Source of the DNA: Stomoxys calcitrans
Taxonomy: Eukaryota > Arthropoda > Insecta > Diptera > Muscidae
Direction: 5' to 3'
Assembly (NCBI RefSeq): GCF_963082655.1
Contig: NC_081553.1
Coordinates: 63,726,311-63,790,310, forward strand
Length of the DNA stretch: 64,000 nt
The notes under the pieces were generated by a model, which saw nothing but the letters and a program-made list of their open reading frames with translations, had not been told where the DNA came from and made no database searches. A program made the position numbers and the translations under genes. This document shows positions 1 through 10,984 of the stretch, piece after piece. The stretch's first letter is position 1. Every line of letters starts with the position of its first letter.

Positions 1-55
1 AATTTGTCAACGTCGACTATATGAAAAATCCGCAAATACTTTTTGGGTAACCCAG
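1..55 (+). mobile_element. mariner-type MITE, right end only
   Basis: The first 55 bases match the last part of the 236-bp MITE seen whole at 4306-4541 and 36458-36693, including ATGAAAAATCCGCAA and the terminal ...GGGTAACCCA followed by TA at 56-57. Several substitutions (for example GGGTAACCC against GGGCAACCC) mark it as an older copy. The left part lies outside the window. Confidence 0.8.
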
Positions 56-944
56 TACTTCGTTGAATAGAAAATCACAAAAAAAAAATAAAAATTAATT
101 TATCATATTTTTTCTTATTTTAACAAGTTACGGAACAGGTTGAAAAAACTAAAAACAAACGTTGGTGAGTTTTTTTTTTGTAAAAACTAACAGACAACAG
201 AAAGTTTAAGAACTGAAAATAATGCTTAAAAACAAAAAACTTATAGTCTACGATATTATTAATTAATTTTTATTTAATTAATTAATTTTTATTTAATTTA
301 ATTAATTTTTACTTAATTTAATGAATTTTCATTTAACTTAATTAATTTTTATTTTAATTAATTTTTATTTTATTAATTTTAATGCTATAGTGTGCAGCCC
401 ATGTCTGTTTTCAGTGTATGTTGTATTCTTATGCGGAGGCCAACCATAGGCCAGTTCCTGATGGCGACGGTAATCTCTATGCCACCATCACCCCCTACAG
501 GAGAACTTTAAGTCCCAGCGGTCGCAGAGTTTACGAAAAATACAACAAAAAACTATATTTGCATTTCCACTAAACTGTAAATAATTGCAGTTTTCTATGC
601 TGATAATACAACCAATATTGTCGAATGAGTTGTTCTCAGACTCAGTCAAAGTCTCCATGAGCTATCTCGAAATATTCATATGGGGTAGTGGCTTTGACTG
701 GAGTCACAATGTCGAACCGCAAAAATAGTATCGCAATAAAAACGTAAAAAAATTAAAAATTATTTACAATTCATTTAAAAAAAAATTATGAAAATAAGAT
801 AAGCAAAAATTCACAGCAACAAAGTGTTGTTAATAAAATTTCGTGTTTACAATTTCGTATTTTTATCATGGCAGTAAATTTTCTTAAGAAATAAAATCAT
901 GAAACAACGATTCAAACCAAACAACTAAATTTTCTACAAAGTAG
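56..944. other. AT-rich DNA without recognised gene
   Basis: No supported coding region. It holds an AT-rich simple repeat (about 257-375) and a short GC-richer part near 415-530 with the repeated words GGCCAACC/GGCCAG, which may be a transposon fragment I cannot name. The rest is A/T-rich with long A runs. Confidence 0.6.
257..375. repeat. TTAATTAATTTTTATT-type AT repeat
   Basis: About seven degenerate copies of a 16-20 base unit built from TTAATTAATTTTTATTTAA in tandem. It is low-complexity DNA with no coding signal. Confidence 0.85.
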
Positions 945-1935
945 ATTTGCTTGAAATCTTCACAGATTGTGTAGGATGGTTTGGAAGAAATAATAGGCTA
1001 TAAAATCTTTTGATATCGGAAGGGGAGCGGACCCTCCCCTCAGCACAAGAGCAACATCCAAATATAAAAGGAAACCATTCGGGACAGTAAATGACTCAAA
1101 TGAAAGATTAGAGTAGAGAGTAGAATACTAACTCGATATAAAAAAATTGGGTCCAGATATCAAGGGGACCGCCCCGACCCCAAAACCACTTCAAACAGGC
1201 ATATTGGACGATAAAAGGACTCAAATGAGAGGTATTTGGGAGTAGATAACGAATATGGTCTGGAAAAGCAATAGGCCATAGAATTTCTGACATCGCAAGG
1301 GGACGGACGCTCCTCCTTATCCAAAACGCACCACGCAAAAATAAAAGTGGACCGATCGGGACAATATGGGGCTCAAATGAAAGGTATTAGGGAGAAGATT
1401 ACGAATATGGTCTGCAAGTAGCAATAGTCTATAGAATTTATTGACATCGCAAGGGGGCGGACGCTACCCCTTATCTCAAAAGCACCACCCAAAAATATAA
1501 ATGGACCAATCGGGACAACATAGAACTGAAATGAAAAGTATTCGGGAGTAGAGTTAAAAATTTGATAATAAACATTGGATCCAGGTACCTAGGGGGCCGC
1601 CCCGACCCAAAACCTCCTCAAGTAGGCATAATAGACGGTAATGACTATATAGAACTCAAATGAAAGGTATTAGGGAGTAGATTACGAATATGGTCTGCAA
1701 AAAGCAATAGGCCATACAATTTGTTAATATCGGAAGAGGAAGTCATGACAATATGGGACTCCAAAACCCCTCCCCAAATGGGAGTATTTGCCAATCATCG
1801 CTATATGGAGTACAAATAAAAGGTATAGTGCTTGAGAATAGATAAACAAATCGTTCTGGGCAGATACAAATGGTTTTAAAAAATTTTTCGCATGGTACTA
1901 ATGAAGGCGCAGCGGAGCGGCCCGGGTTTAGCTAT
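945..1935 (+). repeat. Family A dispersed repeat, copy 1
   Basis: Begins with the family A start region (TTGAAATCTTCACAGATTGTG, then a GGTTTGGAAG..ATAGGCTATA motif and GGAGCGGACCCTCCCC). It continues as degenerate ~120-135 bp units carrying GGGACAATATGG, CTCAAATGAAAGGTATT and GGGAGTAGA. It ends in GGCGCAGCGGAGCGG followed by CCCGGGTTTAGCTA at 1901-1935. Short open frames in it are incidental and broken. Confidence 0.75.
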
Positions 1936-1959
1936 CTTCTTCTTTTATATTAAAATGAT

Positions 1960-2221
1960 AGTGTTGCACTTTATTTGTTTGTTTGTTCTGAGTAGACTCC
2001 AAAACCGCTGAACGTATTTTCATGAAGTTTTCACATATCGTAGAATTTGGCCCCAGGTGAAAAAAGGGTACTTATTTGTGCGATCAACGCGAAGGGGACG
2101 GACCCACCCCCTTACCACAATTTTCAAAAACGCCAGATCTCGGAGATAGTTGCATTGATTTAACACATTAACGCCGATTTTAATGAAATTTCATTGTTTC
2201 AATACTTGGAACATTTTTATA
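1960..2221 (+). repeat. Family A, 5' end of a second copy
   Basis: TTTGTTTGTTTGTTCTGAGT followed by AGACTCCAAAACCGCTGAACG and TCATGAAGTTTTCACA is the diverged start motif of family A. Further on are GACGGACCCACCCCC and CGCCAGATCTCGGAGAT, also seen at 12.9 kb (reverse) and, more weakly, at 8.6 kb. A SINE fragment follows directly. Confidence 0.7.
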
Positions 2222-2300
2222 TTGGAGGTCGCCGTGGCGCAGAGGTTAACATGTCCGCCTATTAGGTCGAGTGCAGGGTTTCAAATTACAGCGCGAACTT
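2222..2300 (+). mobile_element. tRNA-derived SINE, tRNA-like head only
   Basis: GCCGTGGCGCAGAGGTTAAC matches the A-box region of the SINE at 9183 and 52995. The B-box region is damaged (GCAGGGTTTCAAATTAC against GGTTCGAATCC). The SINE body is missing, so this is a short, old fragment and not a working tRNA gene. Confidence 0.7.
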
Positions 2301-3358
2301 CAAAAAAATTCCATTCGTCTTCTCTACACCAATCCAAATTTCATTAGGATACCCTTGTCCCGACTCGAGCTAGAATTTTTCTAAGACAGCTATATTCTTG
2401 GCTATTGTGTGGTTTTTGGCGAAATCTTGTATGCCCCCTTAAAATAACGCAAAAACACCAAATACCTATAAAACTTTGGGGTCAAATAACCGTGGGGGAC
2501 GCCCTATCCAAAAACCCACCCAAACGGACATGTTTACCGATTCGAACAATATGGGTATCAAATTAAAGGTATTTAAGAGTAGAGTACAAATTTGATATAA
2601 CAATACGACCCCAAGTGTCTGAAGGCCCGCCCACCCCCAAAAACCGGTAAAAAATTCCTTTTTTCCGATTGGGGCAAAACGAGTTTCAAATGGAACGTAA
2701 TTGGAAGTAAATTACGAAACAAATTTGGGATCAAGTTCCAGGGGAGGCGCCCCTCTCCAAACACCACTCCAAACGGACATGTTTACCGATAGGGACAACA
2801 TGGGATTCAAACAAAAGGTACTTGAGAGTAGCATAGGAAATTTATATAAAAATTTGGGATGTATTGCCAGGCGGGTCACCACACCCCAATATTTTGCCCC
2901 AAATAAACACGTACACAGAACGGGACAATATGGAACCCTCCCTATTCCCAAAGCCCGCCAAATGGACATAAAGACCAATCATGACAATTATAGGACTCAA
3001 ATAAAAGGTATTTGAGAGTAGAATACGAATCTAAGATACAAATGTGAGGCCAAGTGTATAGGGGCCGCCTCACACCCAAACCGATACATAAATGGGACAT
3101 ATTTACCGACCCATGGCGGTGTAGAGGATAAATGGGGCTCAAAGCGGGGCTGGAAAGGTATTTGAAAGTAGGGCATGTATCTTATAATCACTTTCGGGAC
3201 TTAGCATCTTGGGCTCCATTCGATCAACAAAAACCTCCCAAACATATTTACCAATCATGGCGGTATGAAGCTCAAACGGTATGAAGGGATTAAGTATCAG
3301 GGTGACCAGCCCACCGTCAAAACATGCACATGAAGCGGAGCGGGCCCTGTCCAGCAAT
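2301..3358 (+). repeat. Family A, body and 3' end
   Basis: Degenerate family A units follow the SINE fragment: repeated CAAACGGACATG.TTACCGAT, GGGACAA.ATGGG and GGGGACGCCC or GGGCCGCC blocks. It ends in GAAGCGGAGCGGGCCCTG about 3332-3349, after which 29-bp-type AT repeats begin. The small open frames on both strands here are products of the repeat. Confidence 0.75.
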
Positions 3359-3480
3359 TTCTTTTTATAAAAATAAAATGTTGGCAAAATTTTCTATAGA
3401 AATAAATAGTCATAAATTTTTCTTAAAAAAAATTACCAAATTTTTCTAAAAAATAAAATATTAACAAATTTTTATATATA
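3359..3480 (+). repeat. Short degenerate 29-bp minisatellite
   Basis: Three to four diverged units with TTTCTATAGAAATAAAT and AAATTTTTCT lie between the end of one family A copy and the start of the next. Confidence 0.6.
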
Positions 3481-4150
3481 AAATTCAATTTGTGTTTGTC
3501 GGTTTGTTTGTTTGTTCCGTATAGACTCAAAAACGGCTGAACCGATAACCTTGAAATTTTCACAAACTGTGTACTTTGGTCTGGAAGGAAACATAGGCTA
3601 TATAATTTTTTGATATCGGGAGGGGGGCGGACCCTTCCCCTTAACCTAAAAGAACTACCCAAAAATAAAAGTGGACCGATCGGGACAATATGGAATTCAA
3701 ATGAATGGTATTCAAGAGTAGAGTACGAATTTCATAATAAAAGTTGGGTCCAAGTACCTGGGGGTCCGCCCCAGCCTCAAAACCCCTTAAGATAGGTTTA
3801 TTTGACGATCATGACAATATGGGACTCAAATGAAAGGTAATCGGGAGTAGATAACGAATATGGTCAGAAATTAGAAATAGGCTTTATAATTTTTTTGATA
3901 ATTGGAGGGTCCCACCAAAACACCACCTAAAATCTAAAGTGGACCGATAAGGACAATATGGATACCAAATGAAAAGTATGCGGGAGTAGATAATGAATCT
4001 GGCATACAAATTCATGTCGAAGTATAGAAGGTCTCCCCACCCCCACAAAAACGGACTTCCCCTTATGCCAAAAACACAACCCAAAATCAAAAGTGGAATA
4101 TGGAAATAAAATTTTGGTCTAGGTACCGATCGGGCAGCCCCAACCCCAAC
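3481..4150 (+). repeat. Family A dispersed repeat, copy 3
   Basis: Clear start motif TTTGTTTGTTCCGTATAGAC at 3505-3524 followed by TCAAAAACGGCTGAACCGAT. Then come GATATCGGGAGGGGGGCGGA and units of GGACAATATGG..TTCAAATGAA with GAGTAGAGTACGAATTTC. It fades out near 4150 without a clear GC-rich terminus, so it is probably 3' truncated. Confidence 0.8.
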
Positions 4151-4303
4151 AAAATTGTCTATAGTCACAATATTTTGATAACAATGCACATTTTTATAAC
4201 ACAAACAGGCTTGTCTTTTACGTTTAACTTTTCATTCATAATCAGATTATTAGGATTTTTTTATTTTCGAAAAATTTTAACCTTGTTATACAGTTATGGT
4301 ATA
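4151..4303. other. Unclassified AT-rich spacer
   Basis: Nothing recognised between the family A fragment and the MITE. The MITE lies in a TA-rich target (ATATA). Confidence 0.5.
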
Positions 4304-4305
4304 TA

Positions 4306-4541
4306 TTGGGTTGCCCAAAAAGTAATTGCGGATTTTTTAAAAGAAAGTAAATGCATTTTTAATAAAACTTAGAATGAACTTTAATCAAATACACTTTTTT
4401 TACACTTTTTTCTAAAGCAAGCTAAGAGTAACAGCTGATAACTGACAGAAGAAAGAATGCAATTACAGAGTCACAAGCTGTGAAAAAATTTGTCAACGCC
4501 GACTATATGAAAAATCCGCAATTACTTTTTGGGCAACCCAA
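4306..4541 (+). mobile_element. mariner-type MITE, complete copy
   Basis: A 236-bp element with terminal inverted repeats TTGGGTTGCCCAAAAAGTAA...TTACTTTTTGGGCAACCCAA. TA duplicates lie at 4304-4305 and 4542-4543. The ends resemble mariner ends known from insects (TTGGGTTGGCAAC..GTAATTGCGGATT). The interior has no transposase, so movement would depend on an enzyme supplied elsewhere. Orientation is arbitrary. It is nearly identical to 36458-36693, which implies recent activity. Confidence 0.93.
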
Positions 4542-4543
4542 TA

Positions 4544-6120
4544 TATACTATAAAGTTTGTTTGGTTTTGTTTTTCTGAAAAAGCTTTACATAAACTCTTT
4601 TCTTTAACATACTTATAATATTGTGCACAAAATGCCTATCATTAAAAAATAAGAAAAACCTATGAAAAATGTTCAATAAATCGTGCCATTGCTGCTCTGG
4701 GTTTACTATTTAGTTGAAGCGCAGCTCTTTGCTCATAAATCTATCAATTTCATTAAACAACCAACCAATCAAGCATTGTTGGTGTAACGACCGACCCAAC
4801 GAGCATATGAACTGTGAACATTGCCACATGTGGGTGGTTAAGTAATATTATCGTTAGCTTTATGTGGTTCTGTGGCACAACATTCCCCAACTCTTCTGAC
4901 TCTTCTGGCCCTTTGCCGTAATGGAAGAGTACCTCCTCCACTGTCCTAAACTCAGAAAGTTCCAGTCATTCAACAATTTTCTTATTTGTATTTCCAACTA
5001 GCTAGCCAGCCAGCCAGCAGTGCATAACAGTACCATATTTGTACTAAGAAAAACTTCCATGGTTAGTTTATTGGGAAAAAAACAAAACTCTGAATTGGAA
5101 AAAGCAATTTACGTTATGTGCATGCCTTACACCCCCTTAAGAGAGCTCCACCTCGCCCCATTATACCAAGCTTTTAGATGAAAATTTATGTTTTATGTTG
5201 GGTGCTGTTAACGTTTTCAACACATAACATCGATCACATCTCACCGTCGATCGCTTACAACATTTATAAATTTAACAGAGAATTCCTTAGAAAAATGAGG
5301 GAAAGAAAAAAAACAACTCCTCTTAAGACAGAAAAACATGGCAAAAGATTGCTTTTTGATAGATGGAAAATTTATGGTATATAGTTTTTTTTTTGCTTTT
5401 CACAGACTCTGAAGAGCTCAATGGGCGACGATGAGGCTGGCTGAGAACCCCAAAACAAAAAAAAAAATACTATTTGTTATTGCTGCACTATTAAGATCTA
5501 GTGTAGACATAAACCATTTGTCTAAAGTCGAAGAATAAATCTAGTATGGCATAGCCATACATCAGATAAACCAAAGAAGTAAATTATGTTCGAAGATAAA
5601 TGTTACACTTTAAATAACAAATTGTAAACAATGAAGGATTAATAGAAGAAAATGATATGGGATGCCATTGGTAAAATACCATGAGATTCTTCAAGAGGTG
5701 GGTCATTGTGGTAACACAAACATTTTAATGAACTGTTCGATTAAAGTCTTATAATAAATGACTTTTGAATCAAAGTTAGGAAAGAAAAGGAAAAAAAGTT
5801 GTCAGTCCTTAGTGCGGCTGTGATGAACAGACTAACTTATGGATCCGAACAAGTATTGAATATTTAATAGATTTTGTCCAAAAGACTACCACACCTTTAG
5901 AGATCTTACAACAACAGTGCAACTGTTAATGTACATTAGCCCAAGCCATTCTTTGAATCCGACTGAGAACTGAGTTTTATAATAACCGTCCACCAGTCCG
6001 CAACACCATATACCATTAGAGATCTCACAAATATAGTATACACCAAATCTGCATAATTTGCCATATATAGATTTTATTTTTTATTTTATTTTATTTTATT
6101 TTATTTTTACAGAAATCCAA
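4544..6120. other. Stretch with no recognised gene
   Basis: Low-complexity AT-rich DNA without a convincing open frame. Two related segments with TTTAGAGATCTTACAA (about 5891) and TTAGAGATCTCACAA (about 6017) hint at a diverged repeat with ~126-bp spacing. An (ATTTT)n run lies at 6080-6107. The 68-codon open frame at 5178-5384 has no recognisable feature and I do not call it. Confidence 0.55.
6080..6107. repeat. (ATTTT)n microsatellite
   Basis: Five to six tandem ATTTT units just before the reverse-oriented 3' end of a family A copy. Confidence 0.85.
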
Positions 6121-6264
6121 CCGGGCCCGCTCAGCAGCGACCTCTATAACGCTCATATACATTTTATGTCAGCCCTATTTTGCAATGGACGATATATAAG
6201 TCCTGTTTTGTTAGAGTTTTAAGATGGGGACATTTCGCCCCAAATGTGGATATTAAAGTTGTGT
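6121..6264 (-). repeat. Family A, 3' end, reverse orientation
   Basis: CCGGGCCCGCTCAGCAGCGA is the reverse complement of the GC-rich family A terminus. It is followed by reverse-oriented body (CCCTATTTTGCAATGGACGA, GAGTTTTAAGATGGGGACA). A SINE interrupts the copy at about 6265 and the body resumes at about 6590. Confidence 0.7.
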
Positions 6265-6585
6265 CTTTGAAGCGCAGAGGTAAGTCCACTAATGATGCGA
6301 AACGCGTGGATTGAAATCCAGGCAAGAACATTGGAACAATTTTAAGTGGTGGTTATCCTATTTTAATGTAGGCTGCATTTGTGAGGTACTATACCATGTA
6401 TAAAAGTCATGGAAAAACTTCTCCTCATAAAGGTGTCGCACTGCGGGACGTTGTTGGGACTCACCTTAAAAACAGAGGTCCTATATCAATGAGCTTAAAC
6501 CTGAATCGGACAGGACTCCTTGTTATGTGCGAAGTTTGCCCCTGTTCTTTAATGAAATGTTCATGGGCCAATTTTTGCTCTACTC
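6265..6585 (+). mobile_element. tRNA-derived SINE, diverged near-full copy
   Basis: AGCGCAGAGG (A box region, 6271-6280) and GGATTGAAATCC (degraded B box) are followed by the SINE body: GTGAGGTACTATACCATG, CTTCTCCTCATAAAGGTGTC and CATGAGCTTAAACC-like words. The tail is GAAGTTTGCCCCTGTTCTTT with AATGTTCATGGGC. Substitutions are frequent, so it is an old copy. It sits in a reverse-oriented family A element. Confidence 0.8.
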
Positions 6586-6589
6586 CCCT

Positions 6590-7850
6590 AAACCCTTCCT
6601 TTGGACTCCTACATTGTCGTGGGTAAATATGTCCGGATTGGGTTGTATTTCGGTAGTGATGTGGTCACTTGGCCCTCAATTAGCCTCATATTAGTACTAT
6701 AGTCGGTAAATAAGTCCTGTTTTATTTGAATACTATATTGGGATGATTGGTCTATATATCCAATTGACGGGGATTGCGTTTTGGGCGCGGGATGGTACCT
6801 CAGACACTTAGCATTTGTCAAATTCGTGCTGTACTACCAAATACCTTTCACTTAAGCCCAAAATTGCCACGGCCGATAAAAATGTTCGGGTTGAAGGGCG
6901 TTTTAGGGTTGGGGCCACCACATTACCCCAAAAATATGTATCAAACCACCCATTACATGGACTTTCCATTTTTTTGCCAAATCCGTAATCTACTCCCTAA
7001 TATCTTTCCCTTGAGCCCCATATGTATGTTTGAGGGAGTTTTGGGGTTGGGCGGCCCGCTGAGTATTTAGACTCAAATTTTAACACCCTAATCGTATTAT
7101 ACTTTCAAATATCTTTCATTTGATGCCTATATTATTCCGATCGGTCCACTTTTGATTTTCGGTGGTGTTTTTGGGGTAAGGGGGAGGGTGCGTTCCCCCT
7201 TTTTTCCAGACCAGCCTACATATTCTGTAGTCTATACGAAACAGATAAACCGAACCCGATATAGTCGTGATTGGCTCATATGCCCATTTGGAGGGTTTTG
7301 GGGCGTTTGATGATCCCCATGTTTCGGCCTGATTTTGTATGCCAGATTCGTAATCAATTCCCGAATACCTTTCATTAAAGACCCATATTGATATGAACGT
7401 TCAATTTGTCTGCTTGGAGGAGTTTTGGGGTTAGGGCACACTTCCTGGATACTTGGACCCAATTTTTAATACCATATTCGTATTTTAGTCTTATCGGTCG
7501 ACTTTCATTTTTCGGTGTTGTTTTTGGGGTAACCGGGGAGGGTCCGTCCCTTCCGATATCAACAAATTACAACGTTTATTCTTTCTTTACCATATTCGCA
7601 ATCTACTCCAGAATATCTTTCATTTGAGTCCCATATTGTCATGATCGTTCAATAAACCTATTTCAGGGGGTTTTGGGGTTGGAGCGGTCCCTCAGTCACT
7701 TGAACCCAATTTTTAATATGAAATTCGTACTCTACTCCTGAAAACCTTTCATTTGAGTCCCATATTGTCTCGATCGGTCCACTTTTATTTTTGGGTAGTA
7801 TTCTACTTTTGGGGTAAGGGGGAGAGTCCTTCCGTTTTTCAGTGCACACG
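6590..7850 (-). repeat. Family A dispersed repeat, reverse
   Basis: Reverse-complement family A units: repeated TCATTTGAGTCCCATATTGT, GATCGGTCCACTTTTATTTT and GGGGTAAGGGGGAGGGT. A start-type motif (GTCTATACGAAACAGATAAA) at about 7230 suggests that two copies are joined here. The element ends against the 29-bp minisatellite near 7850. Confidence 0.75.
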
Positions 7851-7859
7851 GAAAAAAAA

Positions 7860-8520
7860 GAAATGTTTTTTATATAAACGATTTTGTCGAAATTTTATTT
7901 TTATAGAAAATTTTGTCAAAATTTTATTTTTATAGAAAATTTTACCAAAATTTTATTTTTGTAGCAAAATTTTGTCAAAATTTTATTTTTATAGAAAATT
8001 TTGTCAAAATTTTATTTTTATAGAAAATTTTGTCAAAATTTTATTTTATAGAAAATTTTGTCAAAATTTTATTTCTATAGAAAATTTTGTCAAAATTTTA
8101 TTTCTATAGAAAATTTTGTCAAAATTTTATTTCTATAAAAAATTTGTCAAAATTTTATTTTTATAGAAAATTTCATCAAAATTTTATTGTTATAGAAAAT
8201 TTTGTCAAAATTTGCTATAAAAATAAAATTTTTTTTTAGAAAATTTTGTCAAAATTTTATTTTTATAGAAAATTTTGTCAAAATTTTATTTCTATAGAAA
8301 ATTTTGCCAAAATTTTATTTTTATAGAAAATTTTGTCAAAATTTTATTTTTATAGAAAATTTTGTCAAAATTTTATTTTTAACGAAAATTTTGTAAAATT
8401 TTTTTTTTAGAAAATTGTTTTCAAGAATTTTATTTTTTTAAGAAAATTATTTCATAAATTTTATTTTTTTAGATATTTTTTTTTTTAAAAATTTTATGTT
8501 TTTAGAAAAATTTGTAAAGA
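7860..8520 (-). repeat. 29-bp AT-rich minisatellite array
   Basis: About 20 tandem units of a 29-bp motif, here on the minus strand: AAAATTTTGTCAAAATTTT then ATTTCTATAG or ATTTTTATAG. It is regular from 7900 to 8390 and decays to T-rich DNA by 8520. The unit holds palindromes (TTTCTATAGAAA, AAAATTTT). Open frames are accidental because 29 is not divisible by 3. Confidence 0.95.
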
Positions 8521-9182
8521 CTGTATAAATCCTCCCACTTACCCACAACAAGCCGATTACTGGCTTAGGTGTAAGTCCAAAGTGGCATGGGGCGGATTAA
8601 TATCTGCACCCTCTTTTCAACCTACCCAATTTTTCAAAAACCGCAGATCTAAAAGATGGGTGCACAGAATTAATTGAAATTGTATATGTGATGTATCCAA
8701 AAACACAAAATTGGTATAAAACCTTGGGGTTCAAATAACGGTGGGGGACGCCCTACCCAAAAACCCACCCAAACGAACACGTTTACAGATTGGGACAATA
8801 AATTTTCAACCTCACGTTTTGGAGGGCCCGCCCCACCCCAAAAACCGGCCAAAAATGACATATTTACCGATTGGGGCATATGGGTATCAAATGAAAGGTA
8901 ATTGTAAGTAGAATACGGAACTTAGACAAAAATTTGGTGTTAGGACCCAGGGGGGCCGCCCCACCCCAAAAATGACCTAAAAGCGGACATGTAGACCGAT
9001 CAGGACAATATGGGATTCAAACAAAAGATACTTGAGAGTGGAATACGAAACTAATATAAAAATTTGGGTCAATTCCCGGGGTGTCGCCCCACCCCAAAAT
9101 GATACCCCAAATGGACATAGCAAACGGGACAATGTGGGGTTCTAACACTAATATACGTTATTTTTAAATTGTCAAAAGGGGG
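8521..9182 (+). repeat. Family A dispersed repeat, body
   Basis: Units with GGGGGACGCCCTACCC, AACCCACCCAAACGAACACG, GGGGCCGCCCCACCCC and GGACAATATGGGATTCAAAC. A SINE splits the copy at 9183, and the family A 3' end follows at 9497-9540. The beginning (8521-8690) carries the degenerate AAAAACCGCAGATCTAAAAG block. Confidence 0.75.
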
Positions 9183-9486
9183 CCACCGTAGCGCAGAGGT
9201 TATTATGTCCGCTAGACGCTAACCGCCTGGGTTCGAATCCTGGCAAGACCATCAGAAAAATTTTTCAGCGTTGGTTTTCCCATTTGGCAACATTTGTGAG
9301 GTACTACGCCCTGTAAAACTTCTCTCCAAAGAGGTGGCGCACTGCGGCACGTCGTTCGGACTCGGCTATAAAAAGAAGGTCCTTTATCATTGAGCTTAAA
9401 ACTTAAATCGGACTGCAGTCATTAATATGTGAGAAGTTTGCCCCTGTTCCTTAGTGGAATGTTCTTGGGCAAAATTTGAAATTTTG
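9183..9486 (+). mobile_element. tRNA-derived SINE, complete, with TSD
   Basis: Head GCCACCGTAGCGCAGAGG has an A-box-like sequence at 9189-9199 and a perfect B box GGTTCGAATCC at 9230-9240, so it could be read by RNA polymerase III. The body has CTTCTCTCCAAAGAGGTGGC and the tail TTTGCCCCTGTTCCTTAG..GTTCTTGGGC. The 10-bp direct repeat CAAAAGGGGG flanks it at 9173-9182 and 9487-9496. Length is 304 bp. It codes for nothing and would rely on a LINE reverse transcriptase. Confidence 0.92.
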
Positions 9487-9496
9487 CAAAAGGGGG

Positions 9497-9540
9497 CCGC
9501 AAACACTTATGGGTGTAGCGAAGCACACCGGACCAGCTAA
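9497..9540 (+). repeat. Family A 3' terminus, Helitron-like
   Basis: A hairpin at 9512-9529 (GGTGT..GC, loop GAA, GC..ACACC) is followed by GGACCAGCTAA and then T. A short GC-rich stem a few bases before CTRR-T is the known layout of Helitron 3' ends. No Rep/helicase sequence is present, so the assignment rests on the terminus alone. Confidence 0.55.
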
Positions 9541-9900
9541 TATTCTATAGAAATAAAATTTTGAAAAAAATTTTCAAAGACATAAAATTTTTTATGAAAT
9601 TAAAATTGTGACAAAATTTCTACAGAATTCAACTATTTTTAAAAAATTTCTACATAAAGCCGGACAATATCCTGAAATTTTCTATAAAGATAAGATTTAG
9701 GTTAAATTTTCTACAGAAATAAAAATTATTGCAAAAAATTTCTATATAGCTAAAATTTTTACAAAATTTTCTTTTGAGATAAAATTTTTACGAAATTTTC
9801 TACGCAAAATAAATTTTTACAAAATTTTCTCTAGAAATAAAAGTTCCTTTAAATTGTTTCTGAAAAAAAACTCCTTCACATTTATTTTTTTAAAAAAGAA
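9541..9900 (+). repeat. Degenerate 29-bp minisatellite
   Basis: Starts directly after the CTAA terminus with ATTCTATAGAAATAAAATTT and continues as poorly conserved units (AATTTTCTACAGAAATAAAA, ACAAAATTTTCT) to about 9900. Confidence 0.75.
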
Positions 9901-10890
9901 AATTGCTTTTATTGATGATAAGGTTTCGCCGCTGTAGACGCCGTTATCGATATTGTATAAGCCTCTTTATCAAAAAATATTTGTTTAGTCTTTATTTGTA
10001 ACTAATTTAGCAACTCACAATGACTAATGCGACTCAACAATAATGCAGACAAACTAATACTCCAATTGGCTAATTATCTGCTACCAATGTGTGACAAATA
10101 TGAAGAAAATGTTGTTTGTTTACTGATGAAACACCACGATACGAGTACTTTACTAAATATGCGCCAGCCTTAATGTCCGTCTGTCTGGCCGGTATATTAG
10201 TAGTAAGAGTCCAAAAAAGAAAAAAAGCGCAGACAAAACAATCGCTCTGCACCCAAAGTATTTATAATTGCAATTAAGTTGAACAAACAATTTGTGTTTA
10301 ATTTTCGTCGTTTATTTTCTGCTTCTTTTGTGCAATAAAAAAAATGAAATAAGTATGGTAGGATTTTGTGACCGCCGTAAGTAGGCTTCTACATCATCAA
10401 CTAAATGCTTATGCCTGTAAGCCAGTTCGTAGACCAACCAATACCGCCAGCTTGGCAATTCATTTGGCTTTAAGTGGCGGCAATCTCTTGCAAACAGGAA
10501 AAAAAATCTGCAGGCAAACATGGGGCCACACCATGGCGGTGGTGTTGGTGTTGCTGGCTGTTGCAAGAAAACTAGCCAGCGAGCTAGCTAGCTAAGGAGC
10601 AAACAGCAGCAGCTATTGTTGATTGTCTACCACTTGCTAGTGCCCGCTGTTTTGCCTTTGGCTGCTTTTGAGCAATATGTCAATATTAAAAGTAATTAAA
10701 CCCAACATTAACAATTGTCTAAGTACTGATAATGAATGATTCCAACCATGGCGATTACAAAATTTTAATAGAATGCATAAAATTTTAATTTCGTTCTTTA
10801 AGCGAAAATATTTTAAATATACTACTCAAAAAATTTAAAGACAATTTCCGCGATTAAAAATATTTAAAATTACAAAAATAAATTTTAAAG
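9901..10890. other. Stretch with no recognised gene
   Basis: Mixed-composition DNA with richer G+C at 10370-10680 and TAG/CAG runs (GCTAGCTAGCTAAGGAGC, CAGCAGCAGC). Open frames on the two strands at 10312-10595 overlap each other and show no domain. It might be a conserved non-coding or exon-adjacent segment, but nothing proves it. Confidence 0.5.
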
Positions 10891-10975
10891 TTAGAATGAT
10901 ATTTTTATAGAAAATTTTGAAAAAAAGCATATTTTTATGGAAAAAAATTTCAACATTTTATTTTCACATTTTATT
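10891..10975 (-). repeat. Short minisatellite remnant
   Basis: Three diverged 29-bp-type units (ATTTTTATAGAAAATTTTGA, ATTTTTATGGAAAAAAATTT) precede a reverse-oriented family A copy. Confidence 0.6.
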
Positions 10976-10984
10976 GGTCTATGA

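Noticed and set aside
9183..9255. tRNA gene (also 53001-53075 and 25843-25917)
   Set aside because: The A and B boxes are good, but the acceptor arm does not pair and the sequence continues into the shared SINE body, so these are SINE heads.
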